Positions 43,789 through 53,134 of a DNA stretch of 64,000 bases are shown in pieces (the first letter of the stretch is position 1; every line of letters begins with the position of its first letter). The notes under the pieces are model-generated. The model worked only from the letters and a program-made list of their open reading frames with translations. It did no database searches and was not told the DNA's origin. The stretch lies in assembly GCA_965263165.1 (NCBI GenBank), contig OZ253584.1, forward strand, positions 496,001-560,000. Direction: 5' to 3'. The stretch is from SAR202-VII-2 sp965263165. Its GTDB lineage: Bacteria > Chloroflexota > Dehalococcoidia > Lucifugimonadales > SAR202-VII-2. Position numbers and translations under genes: made by a program.

Positions 43789-45351
43789 CTAGTTGTAGGT
43801 AACCGCAGGCGTGATGGTTACGCCCGCGCTCTGCTCGTACGTATAGGCTACCCGAAACAACAGGCTCTCGGCCCAATGTTTCCCGACCAATTGAAGCGCG
43901 ATTGGCAGGTTGCCTTCTCCCACGCCACATGGAAGGGTGATGGCAGGGTGCCCCGTCAGATCCAAGGGAGACGTGTTCTGAACATTGATGCCCGCCCGTT
44001 CCGCCCAGTCGCCGACACTGATGTTTGACCCCAATAGCTTCATAGGCTTCATAGGCGTTGTAGGCGTAATCAGCACGTCGACCTGGCTCAGCGCTGCGTC
44101 CACCTGGTCAGTCAGCATGCGTCGCAGGTTCTGGCCTTTGGCGAAGTAGGAGTTGAAGTACTGCTTGTTGAGGTATTTGGACACGATCATAATGAGCTTG
44201 ACCTGAGGCGGGAAGTGGTCGCCCCCAAGCCGCCTAGACTTACCGAAGGCCTCGGCAAACGTGGGCATGGCCAAGCCCTTGTGGAAGTATCCCTGCTGTT
44301 CCGACTCCACCATCGCGGTGTAGGACTGGCCTCCCACCGCCATCCAGATAGGCCATCCGTCCTTCCATAGCGGAACGGAAACCTCTTGTGCCGTCGCGCC
44401 CATGTCCACCAAGTGCCGTACTGCTGCCCGAGTGGCCTGGCTGACTTCTTCCTCAGACTCATCCCACTCAAAGCTCTCCTTCAGCACCCCAATCCTCAGC
44501 CCATCCACGTCGAGACGCAGCGCCTGACTATACTCCTCGACGTTGATGGGCCCTCGAACCCACTGAGGATCCCGGGAGTCCTCGCCAGCGATGACCTCGA
44601 GCCCCACAGCCACCTCTGAAACCGTTCGCGCTGTGGGACAGATGAAGTCCAGGCTGTGGTCGATGTAGAAAATGCCGAAGGATGGCACCAGGCCATGGGT
44701 TGCTTTGATGGCGCATACTCCTGCCCAGGCGGCGGGAATTCGCCCGCTGCCAGCCTGGTCCACTCCTAGCGTCAGGTCGGCGGCTCCAGCCATGACGCAA
44801 GCCCCGGATGCTGATGAAGAGCCTCCGGCCGAATACTCCGGGTTGCACGGGTTGCGGGGTGCTCCGAAGGCGCTGGTGTCGCCGACGCCGGCGGAGGACA
44901 TGTCGTCTTGATTGAGCTTGCCAATGATGGTGGCGCCTGCGTCCAACAGACGCTCTGTCACCACGGTGTCGAAGTCGGGCACAATGCCCACCATCGCCCG
45001 GGAAGCAGCAGTCATGGGCACACCGGCGAGGGCGATGTTATCTTTCAGGGCCACTTGCTTTCCCGCCAGCTTTCCCGACGGCGCCCCCTTAACCTCGCAG
45101 CGCGTTATGAACAAGTTCAGGGGATCCTCTTCCAGGGTGGGCCTATAGCCGGGGGTGCGCGGGTACTTCACCTCAATCCGGGGCTGGGGTAGTTCATCAA
45201 CTCTGTCCATGAATCCCATCATCACGGCCGACATGGCCGTCAACGAGGAAGCTTCCTCGTCGCTCAGGTGGAAGTACATCGACTCCGCGATGGCCCGTAC
45301 CTCTTCCTGGGTGGGAGGCCTCACGAAGCCCCGTACCTTGCGCCGTTCCAT
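43789..45351 (-). CDS. Amidase-signature enzyme 4
   Basis: This 520-residue amidase has Lys in GKQVALKDNIALAGVPMTAA, the cis-Ser in SAGGSSSASGACVMA, and the nucleophile in LGVDQAGSGRIPAAW: the Ser-cisSer-Lys triad of the family. AGGAG 4 bases upstream fixes ATG 45351. It is the most divergent of the four tandem paralogues. It probably hydrolyses a carboxamide supplied by the neighbouring Liv transporter. Confidence 0.9.
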   Translation of the reverse strand: MERRKVRGFVRPPTQEEVRAIAESMYFHLSDEEASSLTAMSAVMMGFMDRVDELPQPRIEVKYPRTPGYRPTLEEDPLNLFITRCEVKGAPSGKLAGKQVALKDNIALAGVPMTAASRAMVGIVPDFDTVVTERLLDAGATIIGKLNQDDMSSAGVGDTSAFGAPRNPCNPEYSAGGSSSASGACVMAGAADLTLGVDQAGSGRIPAAWAGVCAIKATHGLVPSFGIFYIDHSLDFICPTARTVSEVAVGLEVIAGEDSRDPQWVRGPINVEEYSQALRLDVDGLRIGVLKESFEWDESEEEVSQATRAAVRHLVDMGATAQEVSVPLWKDGWPIWMAVGGQSYTAMVESEQQGYFHKGLAMPTFAEAFGKSRRLGGDHFPPQVKLIMIVSKYLNKQYFNSYFAKGQNLRRMLTDQVDAALSQVDVLITPTTPMKPMKLLGSNISVGDWAERAGINVQNTSPLDLTGHPAITLPCGVGEGNLPIALQLVGKHWAESLLFRVAYTYEQSAGVTITPAVTYN

Positions 45352-45382
45352 GGTGCTCCTGTCCTGGCTGGTGTGCTGCCTG

Positions 45383-47002
45383 CTATTCCAAACTCGCCAT
45401 GACCGCCTTCGCATGGTGATCGAACTGCTGGAGGAGGTCGAGAATCTTGGTCTCGTAGGTGTAGGCTGCTTGGAACACTATGCCCTCGTGCCACTGTTTG
45501 CCGATGAACATGGCGCTGATGGGCATGTTGTCTGAGCCCCCAACTCCGCAGGGCATGACGAGCGATGGGTGGCCGGTGATGTCCGTAGCGGAGGTGTTGT
45601 GGGTGACTGGCGCCACCGTAGCCGTGCCGGCAACGACGGGAACTTCCCCTGCTATCCATTCGCTTGGCGTCAACGGACGCGGAAACAGCTTGGTCGGCTT
45701 GACGATGACGCCTGGAACAACCAGAACGTCCACCTCTTCCAGAGCCGTATCGACCTGGTGGGTCAACATCTTCCTCAGATTCTGGGCCTTGGCGTAGTGA
45801 ACGTTGTTCCGATAGCGACGGAGATACATCCCCACGAGTTGGACCGCCTTGAGCAGAGGTGGTTGCTCGTCAGCCCAGATGCGGCGCTTGTCCCCAAAGG
45901 CCTTGGCGAAGGCCGGGGTGGCATTGCCATTGTGGAAGAACCCTTGACCGTTGGACTCCAGCATCAGCGATATCGACGGGAAGAAGATGTTTTGCCATAT
46001 GGCCCAGTTGTCCCGCCACAGTGGCACTGAGACTTCCTTGACCTTCGCCCCCGCTGTCTCCAACTGCTTCACAGCCGCCATGACGGCCTCGTCTACGTCC
46101 GGCTCCGACTGGTCCCACCCGAACCCTTCCTTGAGAACCCCAATCGTCATGCCGGATACGTCAGCGACCAGGTGCTTGGTGTACTCGTCTGTGATCACGG
46201 GCCCCCGCACCCACTGGGGGTCCCTCGGGTCCGTGCCCCCTATGACTTCCAGCACCTGAGCTACCTCCCCTACCGTCCGTGCCGCCGGGCAGATGAAGTC
46301 CAGCGTGTGGTCCAGATAGTAGAGCCCGAAGCTCGGCACCAGGCCGTGCGTAGCTTTGATGGCGCACGTTCCCGTCCAAGCGGCTGGAATCCTCCCGCTG
46401 CCCGCCTGGTCCACTCCTAGAGCAATGTCCGCGTATCCGGCCCGTACGGAGGCTCCTTGGCCCGAGGACGAGCCCCCAGGGGAATAGTCCGGGTTGAGCG
46501 GGTTCCGCACCTGCCCCCAGGTGCTGGTGTCTGAAGTGCCAAAGAAGGAATAGTCGTCCTGGTTGAACTTGCCAACGATGGTCGCCCCAGCATCCAGCAG
46601 CCGTTCAACGACGATTGCGTCGAAGTCCGGCATGATGTCGGCTAGAGCCCAGTTCCCGTTGCTGAAGGGGACCCCAGCCAGGGCAATGTTGTCCTTAATC
46701 GCCACCCTCTTACCCGCCAGCTTGCCGGACGGAGCTCCCTTCACCTCGACCTTGGTCACGAAGATATTGAGGGGGTCTTCTTCCGGCGTAGGCCGGTAGC
46801 CAGGCGTGCGGGGATACTTCACCTCGAACTGGGGCTGTGGCAACTCGTCTATGCGGTCGGACAGCGCCAAGGCGCCGGCCATAATCTCCTGGTACTCCCT
46901 GGCTTCTTGGTCCGTGAGGTTAAGATAGCACCAGGCAGCTAACTCCTTGACCTGCTCCAAGGTAGGCGGTCGAACGAATCCCCGGATGCGATGGCGTTCC
47001 AT
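45383..47002 (-). CDS. Amidase-signature enzyme 3
   Basis: This 539-residue amidase has the triad in GKRVAIKDNIALAGVP, SPGGSSSGQGASVRAG and LGVDQAGSGRIPAAW. The central ~680 bases are nearly identical to amidase 2, and the first ~50 codons are close to those of amidase 1. This mosaic arises from tandem duplication and conversion. GGGGGGA precedes ATG 47002. Confidence 0.9.
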   Translation of the reverse strand: MERHRIRGFVRPPTLEQVKELAAWCYLNLTDQEAREYQEIMAGALALSDRIDELPQPQFEVKYPRTPGYRPTPEEDPLNIFVTKVEVKGAPSGKLAGKRVAIKDNIALAGVPFSNGNWALADIMPDFDAIVVERLLDAGATIVGKFNQDDYSFFGTSDTSTWGQVRNPLNPDYSPGGSSSGQGASVRAGYADIALGVDQAGSGRIPAAWTGTCAIKATHGLVPSFGLYYLDHTLDFICPAARTVGEVAQVLEVIGGTDPRDPQWVRGPVITDEYTKHLVADVSGMTIGVLKEGFGWDQSEPDVDEAVMAAVKQLETAGAKVKEVSVPLWRDNWAIWQNIFFPSISLMLESNGQGFFHNGNATPAFAKAFGDKRRIWADEQPPLLKAVQLVGMYLRRYRNNVHYAKAQNLRKMLTHQVDTALEEVDVLVVPGVIVKPTKLFPRPLTPSEWIAGEVPVVAGTATVAPVTHNTSATDITGHPSLVMPCGVGGSDNMPISAMFIGKQWHEGIVFQAAYTYETKILDLLQQFDHHAKAVMASLE

Positions 47003-48765
47003 GGTCCCCCCCTGAACGAACCGTCCAATTCGCCCCCGGAGCCTTGTGCCCTCGATGTGCCGTGGCTCCTGGCCAGCAATGAACTCCTGCCCCGCGAGCA
47101 GCAGCCCTCTATGAGACGCTGGCCATTACCCCCTGCGCCGCCTGTTCGATCTGCCGGTACAGGTCCGAAATCATGGACTCGTAGGTGTAGCCCACTCGGA
47201 ACAGCGTGCCCTCGTCCCAATGCCTTCCCATGAACATGATGCTGATGGGCAAGTTCTTGTCGCCGAGGCCGCAGGGCATGACGAGGGCCGGATGGCCGGT
47301 GATGTCCGTAGGGACGGTGTTGTTCACGCAAGGAACGCTAACTTGCTCCCCGGTTATAGGAATGTCTCCCATGAGCCATTCCTTGGTGGTCAGGGGATTT
47401 TCAAAGAGCCTGGAGGGCTTGGCAATAGTGGTGGGAACCACTAGGACGTGGGCCTCGTCCAGACAGGCGTTGATTTGCTGTCTTAGCGTGTCCCGTAGGT
47501 TCTGGGCCTTGGCGTAGTGAACGTTGTTATAGTACTTGCGTAGGTACAACCCCATAAGCTGGCTCAGCTTGACGAGAGGCGGCTGGTCGTCAGCCCAGAT
47601 GCGGCGCTTGTCCCCAAAGGCCTTGGCGAAGGCCGGGGTGGCATTGCCATTGTGGAAGAACCCTTGACCGTTGGACTCCAGCATCAGCGATATCGACGGG
47701 AAGAAGATGTTTTGCCATATGGCCCAGTTGTCCCGCCACAGTGGCACTGAGACTTCCTTGACCTTCGCCCCCGCTGTCTCCAACTGCTTCACAGCCGCCA
47801 TGACGGCCTCGTCTACGTCCGGCTCCGACTGGTCCCACCCGAACCCTTCCTTGAGAACCCCAATCGTCATGCCGGATACGTCAGCGACCAGGTGCTTGGT
47901 GTACTCGTCTGTGATCACGGGCCCCCGCACCCACTGGGGGTCCCTCGGGTCCGTGCCCCCTATGACTTCCAGCGCCTGAGCTACCTCCCCTACCGTCCGT
48001 GCCGCCGGGCAGATGAAGTCCAGCGTGTGGTCCAGATAGTAGAGCCCGAAGCTCGGCACCAGGCCGTGCGTAGCTTTGATGGCGCACGTTCCCGTCCAAG
48101 CGGCTGGAATCCTCCCGCTGCCCGCCTGGTCCACTCCTAGAGCAATGTCCGCGTATCCGGCCCGTACGGAGGCTCCTTGGCCCGAGGACGAGCCCCCAGG
48201 GGAATAGTCCGGGTTGAGCGGGTTCCGCACCTGCCCCCAGGTGCTGGTGTCTGAAGTGCCAAAGTAGGAATAGTCGTCCTGGTTGACCTTGCCAACGATA
48301 GTCGCTCCGGCATCCAGCAGCCGTTCAACGACAATTGCGTCGAAGTCCGGCATGATGTCGGCCAAGGCCCAGTTTCCATTGCTGAAGGGGACCCCAGCCA
48401 GGGCAATGTTGTCCTTGATCGCCACCCTCTTACCCGCCAGCTTACCGGACGGAGCTCCCTTCACCTCGACCTTGGTCACGAAGATATTGAGGGGGTCCTC
48501 TTCCGGCGTAGGTCGGTAGCCGGGCGTGCGGGGATACTTCACCTCGAACTGGGGCTGTGGCAACTCGTCTATGCGGTCGGACAGCGCCAAGGCGTCGGCC
48601 ATAATCTCTTGGTACTCCTTGGCTTCTTCATCGGTGAAGTTCAAGAAGCACCAAGAGGCCAGTTCCTTGACTTGGTCCGGGGTAGGAGGCCGCACAAACC
48701 CGCGTATCTTCCGTCGTTCCATGGTCCCCCCTCTGAACGAACCGTCCAATTCGCCCCCGGAGTCC
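45867..48765 (-). repeat. Tandem gene duplication with homogenised tract
   Basis: Bases 45867-46544 and 47587-48264 (offset 1720) look identical apart from one substitution (46254/47974). Flanking parts of the same genes are clearly more diverged. The intergenic leaders at 46999-47045 and 48719-48765 also repeat. Confidence 0.9.
47109..48722 (-). CDS. Amidase-signature enzyme 2
   Basis: This 537-residue amidase has the same triad motifs (KDNIALAGVP, GGSSSGQGA, GVDQAGSGRIP) as enzyme 3. It differs mainly in the C-terminal third (TITKPSRLFENP-like segment and PITGEQVSVP), which lines the substrate pocket in family structures. The C-terminal divergence with a conserved core suggests different amide preferences. 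The leader before ATG 48722 repeats the one before amidase 3. Confidence 0.9.
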   Translation of the reverse strand: MERRKIRGFVRPPTPDQVKELASWCFLNFTDEEAKEYQEIMADALALSDRIDELPQPQFEVKYPRTPGYRPTPEEDPLNIFVTKVEVKGAPSGKLAGKRVAIKDNIALAGVPFSNGNWALADIMPDFDAIVVERLLDAGATIVGKVNQDDYSYFGTSDTSTWGQVRNPLNPDYSPGGSSSGQGASVRAGYADIALGVDQAGSGRIPAAWTGTCAIKATHGLVPSFGLYYLDHTLDFICPAARTVGEVAQALEVIGGTDPRDPQWVRGPVITDEYTKHLVADVSGMTIGVLKEGFGWDQSEPDVDEAVMAAVKQLETAGAKVKEVSVPLWRDNWAIWQNIFFPSISLMLESNGQGFFHNGNATPAFAKAFGDKRRIWADDQPPLVKLSQLMGLYLRKYYNNVHYAKAQNLRDTLRQQINACLDEAHVLVVPTTIAKPSRLFENPLTTKEWLMGDIPITGEQVSVPCVNNTVPTDITGHPALVMPCGLGDKNLPISIMFMGRHWDEGTLFRVGYTYESMISDLYRQIEQAAQGVMASVS

Positions 48766-48818
48766 AAGACCCGCGCCGCCCGGCCACGTGAACTCCGTGC
48801 CCCGCGAGCGGCAGTCCT

Positions 48819-50411
48819 CTATGAGACGCTGGCCACTACTCCCAGGGCCGTCTGCTCAAGCTGCGCGTACAAATCCGGGATCATGGACTCGTAGGCATGG
48901 GCCACCCGGAATAGGGTGCTCTCGTCCCAGTGCTTGCCGATAAACATGATGCTAATGGGCAGATTGTCCTGTGCGAGTCCGCAGGGCATGACCAGGCAAG
49001 GGTGGCCGGTCATGTCTGTGGGTGCAGTGTTGTAGACCCATGGATAGGCGGCGACAGCCTCTACCCATTGCTTATTCGTCAATCGCTCCTCCCACAGCTT
49101 CGAGGGCAAGCAGATGGTGGTTGGGACGACCAAAACATCCGCTTGTTCCAGCGCCGAGTCTACCTGCTGGGTCAGGACCTTCCTGAGGTTCTGGGCTTTG
49201 GCGTAGTGCACGTTGTTGTAGTACTTGCGCAGGTACAGGCCCAGAAGCTGGGTTAGTTTGATCAGGGGCGGTTGCTCGTCGGCCCAGACCCGCCGCTTGT
49301 CCCCGAAGGCCTTGGCGAAGGCCGGGGTGGCGTAGCCATTGTGGAAGAACCCTTGACCGTTGGACTCCATCATGACAGAGATCGAGGGGAAGAAGAGATT
49401 TTGCCAAATGGCCCAGCCGTCCAGCCACAGAGGCGTCGACGCGTCTACAAGCCTGGCGCCCGCCGACTCCAGCTTGCCGACCGCGGTCATCACGGCATCA
49501 TCGACGACGGCCTCGGACTGCCTTTGAGCGAACCCCTCCTTCACGAGTCCGATGGTGATGCCGGAGATGTCGCCACCCAAACTCTTGGTGTATTCGGATG
49601 TTTGAATGGACCCGCGCACCCACTGAGGGTCGCGAGGATCCGTGCCCGCCAGGACCTCAAGCGCCTCGGCGACCTCCCCAACTGTACGGGCCGCTGGACA
49701 GATGAAGTCCAGTGTGTGATCCAGATAGAAGAGGCCGTAAGACGGCACCAGCCCATGAGTGGCCTTGATGCTGCACACGCCCGCCCAAGCCGCTGGGATA
49801 CGCCCACTGCCCGCCTGGTCAACGCCCAGAGCTATGTCTGCAATGCCGGCCCGCACCACAGCTCCTTGCGCCGAGGAGGACCCTCCAGCCGAATAGTCCG
49901 GGTTCATAGGGTTACGCACCTGACCGAAGGTGCTGGTGTCTGAGGTGCCGAAATAAGAGTGGTCGTCCTGGTTCAATTTGCCAATGAGCGTGCCCCCGGC
50001 ATCCAGGAGTCGCTCCACAACGATGGCATCGAAGTCGGGCATCATGTCGGCCAGCGCCCAGTTGGCGTTGCTGAAGGGGACACCGGCCACGGCGATATTG
50101 TCCTTGACGGCGAACTTCTTCCCCGCCAACTTGCCGGTGGACGCGCCCTTGATCTCAACCTTGGTGATGAAGAGGTTGAGGGGGTCCTCCTCCGTCGTGG
50201 GCCGTCTGCCCGGCGTGCGGGGATATTTCACATCGAAATGCGGCAGCGGCAGCTCATCCACGCGGTCGGACAGCGCCAGTGCGCCAGCCATGATCTCCTG
50301 ATACTCCCCCGCTTCTTCATCCGTGAGGTTGAGATAGCACCAAGCGGCCAGTTCCTTGACTTGCTCCAAGGTAGGCGGTCGAACGAATCCCCGGATGCGA
50401 TGGCGTTCCAT
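48819..50411 (-). CDS. Amidase-signature enzyme 1
   Basis: This 530-residue amidase shares the start MERHRIRGFVRPPTLEQVKE with enzyme 3. Triad motifs are GKKFAVKDNIAVAGVP, SAGGSSSAQGAVVRAG and LGVDQAGSGRIPAAW. It is first of the four amidase genes, 78 bases after the binding-protein stop. Confidence 0.9.
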   Translation of the reverse strand: MERHRIRGFVRPPTLEQVKELAAWCYLNLTDEEAGEYQEIMAGALALSDRVDELPLPHFDVKYPRTPGRRPTTEEDPLNLFITKVEIKGASTGKLAGKKFAVKDNIAVAGVPFSNANWALADMMPDFDAIVVERLLDAGGTLIGKLNQDDHSYFGTSDTSTFGQVRNPMNPDYSAGGSSSAQGAVVRAGIADIALGVDQAGSGRIPAAWAGVCSIKATHGLVPSYGLFYLDHTLDFICPAARTVGEVAEALEVLAGTDPRDPQWVRGSIQTSEYTKSLGGDISGITIGLVKEGFAQRQSEAVVDDAVMTAVGKLESAGARLVDASTPLWLDGWAIWQNLFFPSISVMMESNGQGFFHNGYATPAFAKAFGDKRRVWADEQPPLIKLTQLLGLYLRKYYNNVHYAKAQNLRKVLTQQVDSALEQADVLVVPTTICLPSKLWEERLTNKQWVEAVAAYPWVYNTAPTDMTGHPCLVMPCGLAQDNLPISIMFIGKHWDESTLFRVAHAYESMIPDLYAQLEQTALGVVASVS

Positions 50412-50489
50412 GATCCCCCCTTATCTACGAGGCGCTCAGCGACGCTGGCGCCTCGTAGCTCGACCGTAAGCTGTTCAAGCGTTGACTGA

Positions 50490-51665
50490 CTAGCCGACAG
50501 GCCCTTCGCTGTCGAACACTCCAATAGAGGGGCCCGGGTTCACCCGAAGCCCGCCGCCGACTCTTTCAACGGTCATGCGGAACATCTCAACCTCTGCCAG
50601 GCCGTTCTTCTCGAACCTGAATCGGCCCCGAGGGCTATCGAAATCGACGTTCTGCAGGGCCTCAATGAACTTGGCCCGGTCCTCTACGTCACCGTCGACG
50701 GCCTTGATGGCCTCGCCGATGGCCTTGGCCGAGAGGTATCCGTCGACGCTCCAAGGCGTGGGGCTGACGCCGAATCTCGCAGTGTAGTCCCGAACAAAGT
50801 TAACGTTGGCCGGGTAGTCGCTATGCGGCGTGTAGTGGGTGAAGGTTATCGTGCCTTCAGCGGCGTCGCCTGCGGCGGCAGCCAAGTTGTCGTCCAGCAC
50901 TCCGGCGATGACGAGCTTGACGTCTGGAGTCAGCCCGAAGTCGTGCGCCTGCTTCATGATGTTGATGGCCCCGCCGGCAAAGACGAAGGCCACGATCGCG
51001 TCTACGTCTCCGGGCTGCAGCCTGGCCAGGTAGGGCCCAAAGTCGGCGATGTCCAGGGGTATGAATGCCTCGGATACGACCTCGCCGCCAAGGTTCCTAA
51101 ATGCCTTGAGGAACTCTCCGGAAATGTAGTGACCGGCCGAGTAGTCGTAGGCCAGCCAGGCAATCTTCCGGACGCCCAGGTCATAGATTGGGGGAGCGTA
51201 GAATGCCGGTACAATTTCCGCTTCGAAGTCGACGCGAAAGATGTTGGCGGCTCGGTCTGGATCACCGCTCTCCTTCAGGCTACCAGGAATAGGGTATATC
51301 TGCGGTATGCCAGAGGCAATTGCATAGTCCCTGACCGCAAAGCCCACGGAACTGAACACTGGCCCTATCACGGCATGGACCTCGTCGTTGTCTACGAGCT
51401 TCCGCATCTTGGGTAGGCCGGTCTCAGGATTGGCAGCCGAATCCTCGTTGATGAGCTGGATGGTCCGTCCCTCTATCTCTCCACCCACCTCGTCCTCGAA
51501 ATACAACAAAGCGCCGTTGAGCTGCTCTATCCCAATCACTGCGCCAGCCCCGGTTGTAGGCAACAGCGTGCCAACCTTGATCGGGCCTTCCTCGCCGCCG
51601 CCGCATGCCGCCCCCATGATGACCAGCGACGCCAACGCGACCAGACCAAAGAACACCTTCTTCAT
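50490..51665 (-). CDS. livK: Liv-type ABC substrate-binding lipoprotein
   Basis: This 391-residue protein starts at ATG 51665 after GGAGGAG. The signal peptide ends in MGAAC (lipobox), and the mature part begins IKVGTLLPTTGAGAVIGIEQ. VHAVIGPVFSSVGFAV, AWLAYDYSAGHYISG and the YAPPIYD region follow; these are periplasmic-binding type I (Leu/Ile/Val, urea, amide) features. Encoded upstream of four amidases and the two permeases, it probably captures amide or ureide substrates. Confidence 0.92.
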   Translation of the reverse strand: MKKVFFGLVALASLVIMGAACGGGEEGPIKVGTLLPTTGAGAVIGIEQLNGALLYFEDEVGGEIEGRTIQLINEDSAANPETGLPKMRKLVDNDEVHAVIGPVFSSVGFAVRDYAIASGIPQIYPIPGSLKESGDPDRAANIFRVDFEAEIVPAFYAPPIYDLGVRKIAWLAYDYSAGHYISGEFLKAFRNLGGEVVSEAFIPLDIADFGPYLARLQPGDVDAIVAFVFAGGAINIMKQAHDFGLTPDVKLVIAGVLDDNLAAAAGDAAEGTITFTHYTPHSDYPANVNFVRDYTARFGVSPTPWSVDGYLSAKAIGEAIKAVDGDVEDRAKFIEALQNVDFDSPRGRFRFEKNGLAEVEMFRMTVERVGGGLRVNPGPSIGVFDSEGPVG

Positions 51666-52442
51666 AGCTCCTCCTTCAAATGCAGCCGACAACGCATTTC
51701 GCAACTTCATATGGAGCCGGGACCGGGCCAGCGCTACCTGCGCCAAGTTCACATCGCGCTGCCTTCCCACGCCAACCGCTGGCGAAGCCTGACGATATGA
51801 ACATTCTCGTTTCCACTACGGCCCTAGCGCTTGCTATCCTGCCGCATAGAGCCCCACCGGCACCGAATTACATCGCTACTGAGACCCGATTGTACATGGA
51901 GGTGCTTCCCTGTCAAGTCCTTAGTGTTCGCCGACACACCGGCAGCTCAAGTTGTGGATTGTCGGTGCGCTCCCGTTGCTCTGTCCGCATCCTCAAAGGC
52001 GTCCAGTTCTTTAGTGTGGTTGGAGTGCCGCCGCCGCAGCGGCCCCCTACGGCAGCGGCCTACGCAGTCGCCTGGCTACCGCGGTTCGACTACTACGGCG
52101 GCGACCTGACAGTGTTGGAGGGGTCGAAGAGCTGTTGGGCTTGGACATCGCTGCCGGTATGAACCTAAAGAAGGGGAACACCACCCTCGCGGACAACGAG
52201 CTTGTGCAGCCAACGCTCGTCAAGAAACCCCACGGAGACGATGTGCGCGAGAGTGAATTCTAGGAGGGGCAGCGCCGTGCCTCCCGCCCACGCGCGTGAC
52301 TCCACCGGCGGTAGCGGTGTCGGTGGCGATAACCTCAGAGAAGTGGTCCTTGAGAACCGCCCGCGATCGTGCCCAGACGCCGCAGTCGGCGCGCGGCGCC
52401 GATCTAGCGACCTTCGCGTTGCCCCCCACGTCGCCGCCCCGG
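51666..52442. other. Gap upstream of binding protein; possible remnant frame
   Basis: No supported gene. A plus-strand frame ending at 52263 reads ELLGLDIAAGMNLKKGNTTL and has protein-like composition, but no start or upstream homology is visible. It may be the C-terminal relic of a lost gene. Confidence 0.3.
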
Positions 52443-52871
52443 TCAGGACGCGTCCGCCCACGGATTGTATGAACCGACGTGCCAGAGCTGGCCCTCTGGG
52501 TCGCGCACGGAGAAGAGGCTGCCACCGTAATGCTGAGCCGTCAGCTCCATCGTGATATTGGCCCCTGCCGCCCTAACGCGCTCGTAGCTGCCCTCAATAT
52601 CGCTCACGACAAGGTAGGGACTCTGCGTCAGCGTCCCCTCGGGAGAGGGCGCCACTACGACGTCGTCCGGAGAGTCGTCCGTGAACGAGCCAACCATGAT
52701 CATGCCGTTGCCCAGCGCGAGTTGAGCATGCGCCACCTCGCCTTCCGCGTCGCCGGGTACGACAAGCCGCCGCTCGAACCCTAGGACGTTGCAGAGCCAG
52801 TCGATGGCGGCGTACGCGTCGCGGTATCGCATGCCGGGGATGATGCTTGCCTTCAAGTCCGACTGTTCCAT
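52443..52871 (-). CDS. VOC (PhnB-like) family protein
   Basis: This 142-residue single VOC unit pair begins IIPGMRYRDAYAAIDWLCNV. It has ERRLVVPGDAEGEVAHAQLA, then YLVVSDIEGSYERVRAAGAN and SLFSVRDPEGQLWHVGSYNP. This is the pattern of PhnB/glyoxalase-like proteins; the substrate is unknown. GGAGG precedes ATG 52871. It is an isolated gene. Confidence 0.85.
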   Translation of the reverse strand: MEQSDLKASIIPGMRYRDAYAAIDWLCNVLGFERRLVVPGDAEGEVAHAQLALGNGMIMVGSFTDDSPDDVVVAPSPEGTLTQSPYLVVSDIEGSYERVRAAGANITMELTAQHYGGSLFSVRDPEGQLWHVGSYNPWADAS

Positions 52872-53134
52872 GGAGCCTCCCCGTGGGTAGTGTGCGCCTC
52901 GTTGGCGTTGCCCAGGCTCATCGCGTCAGAGCCAAAGCCGATGATACCGAAGTCTGGTAAACGTCCCTAGACTATCAGTCTATCTCTATCCAAAGATACT
53001 GAGCAGACCAAATGAAGACACTGGGCGAAGGCAACCCCACCCCCCCAGCCTAACCTGGTCTCCTTCTGCAGCCAACGCTTCTTGCCCGCCCCCCACCCCT
53101 CTGCTACACTTTTGTACTTGAGGTGGATGCTCCT

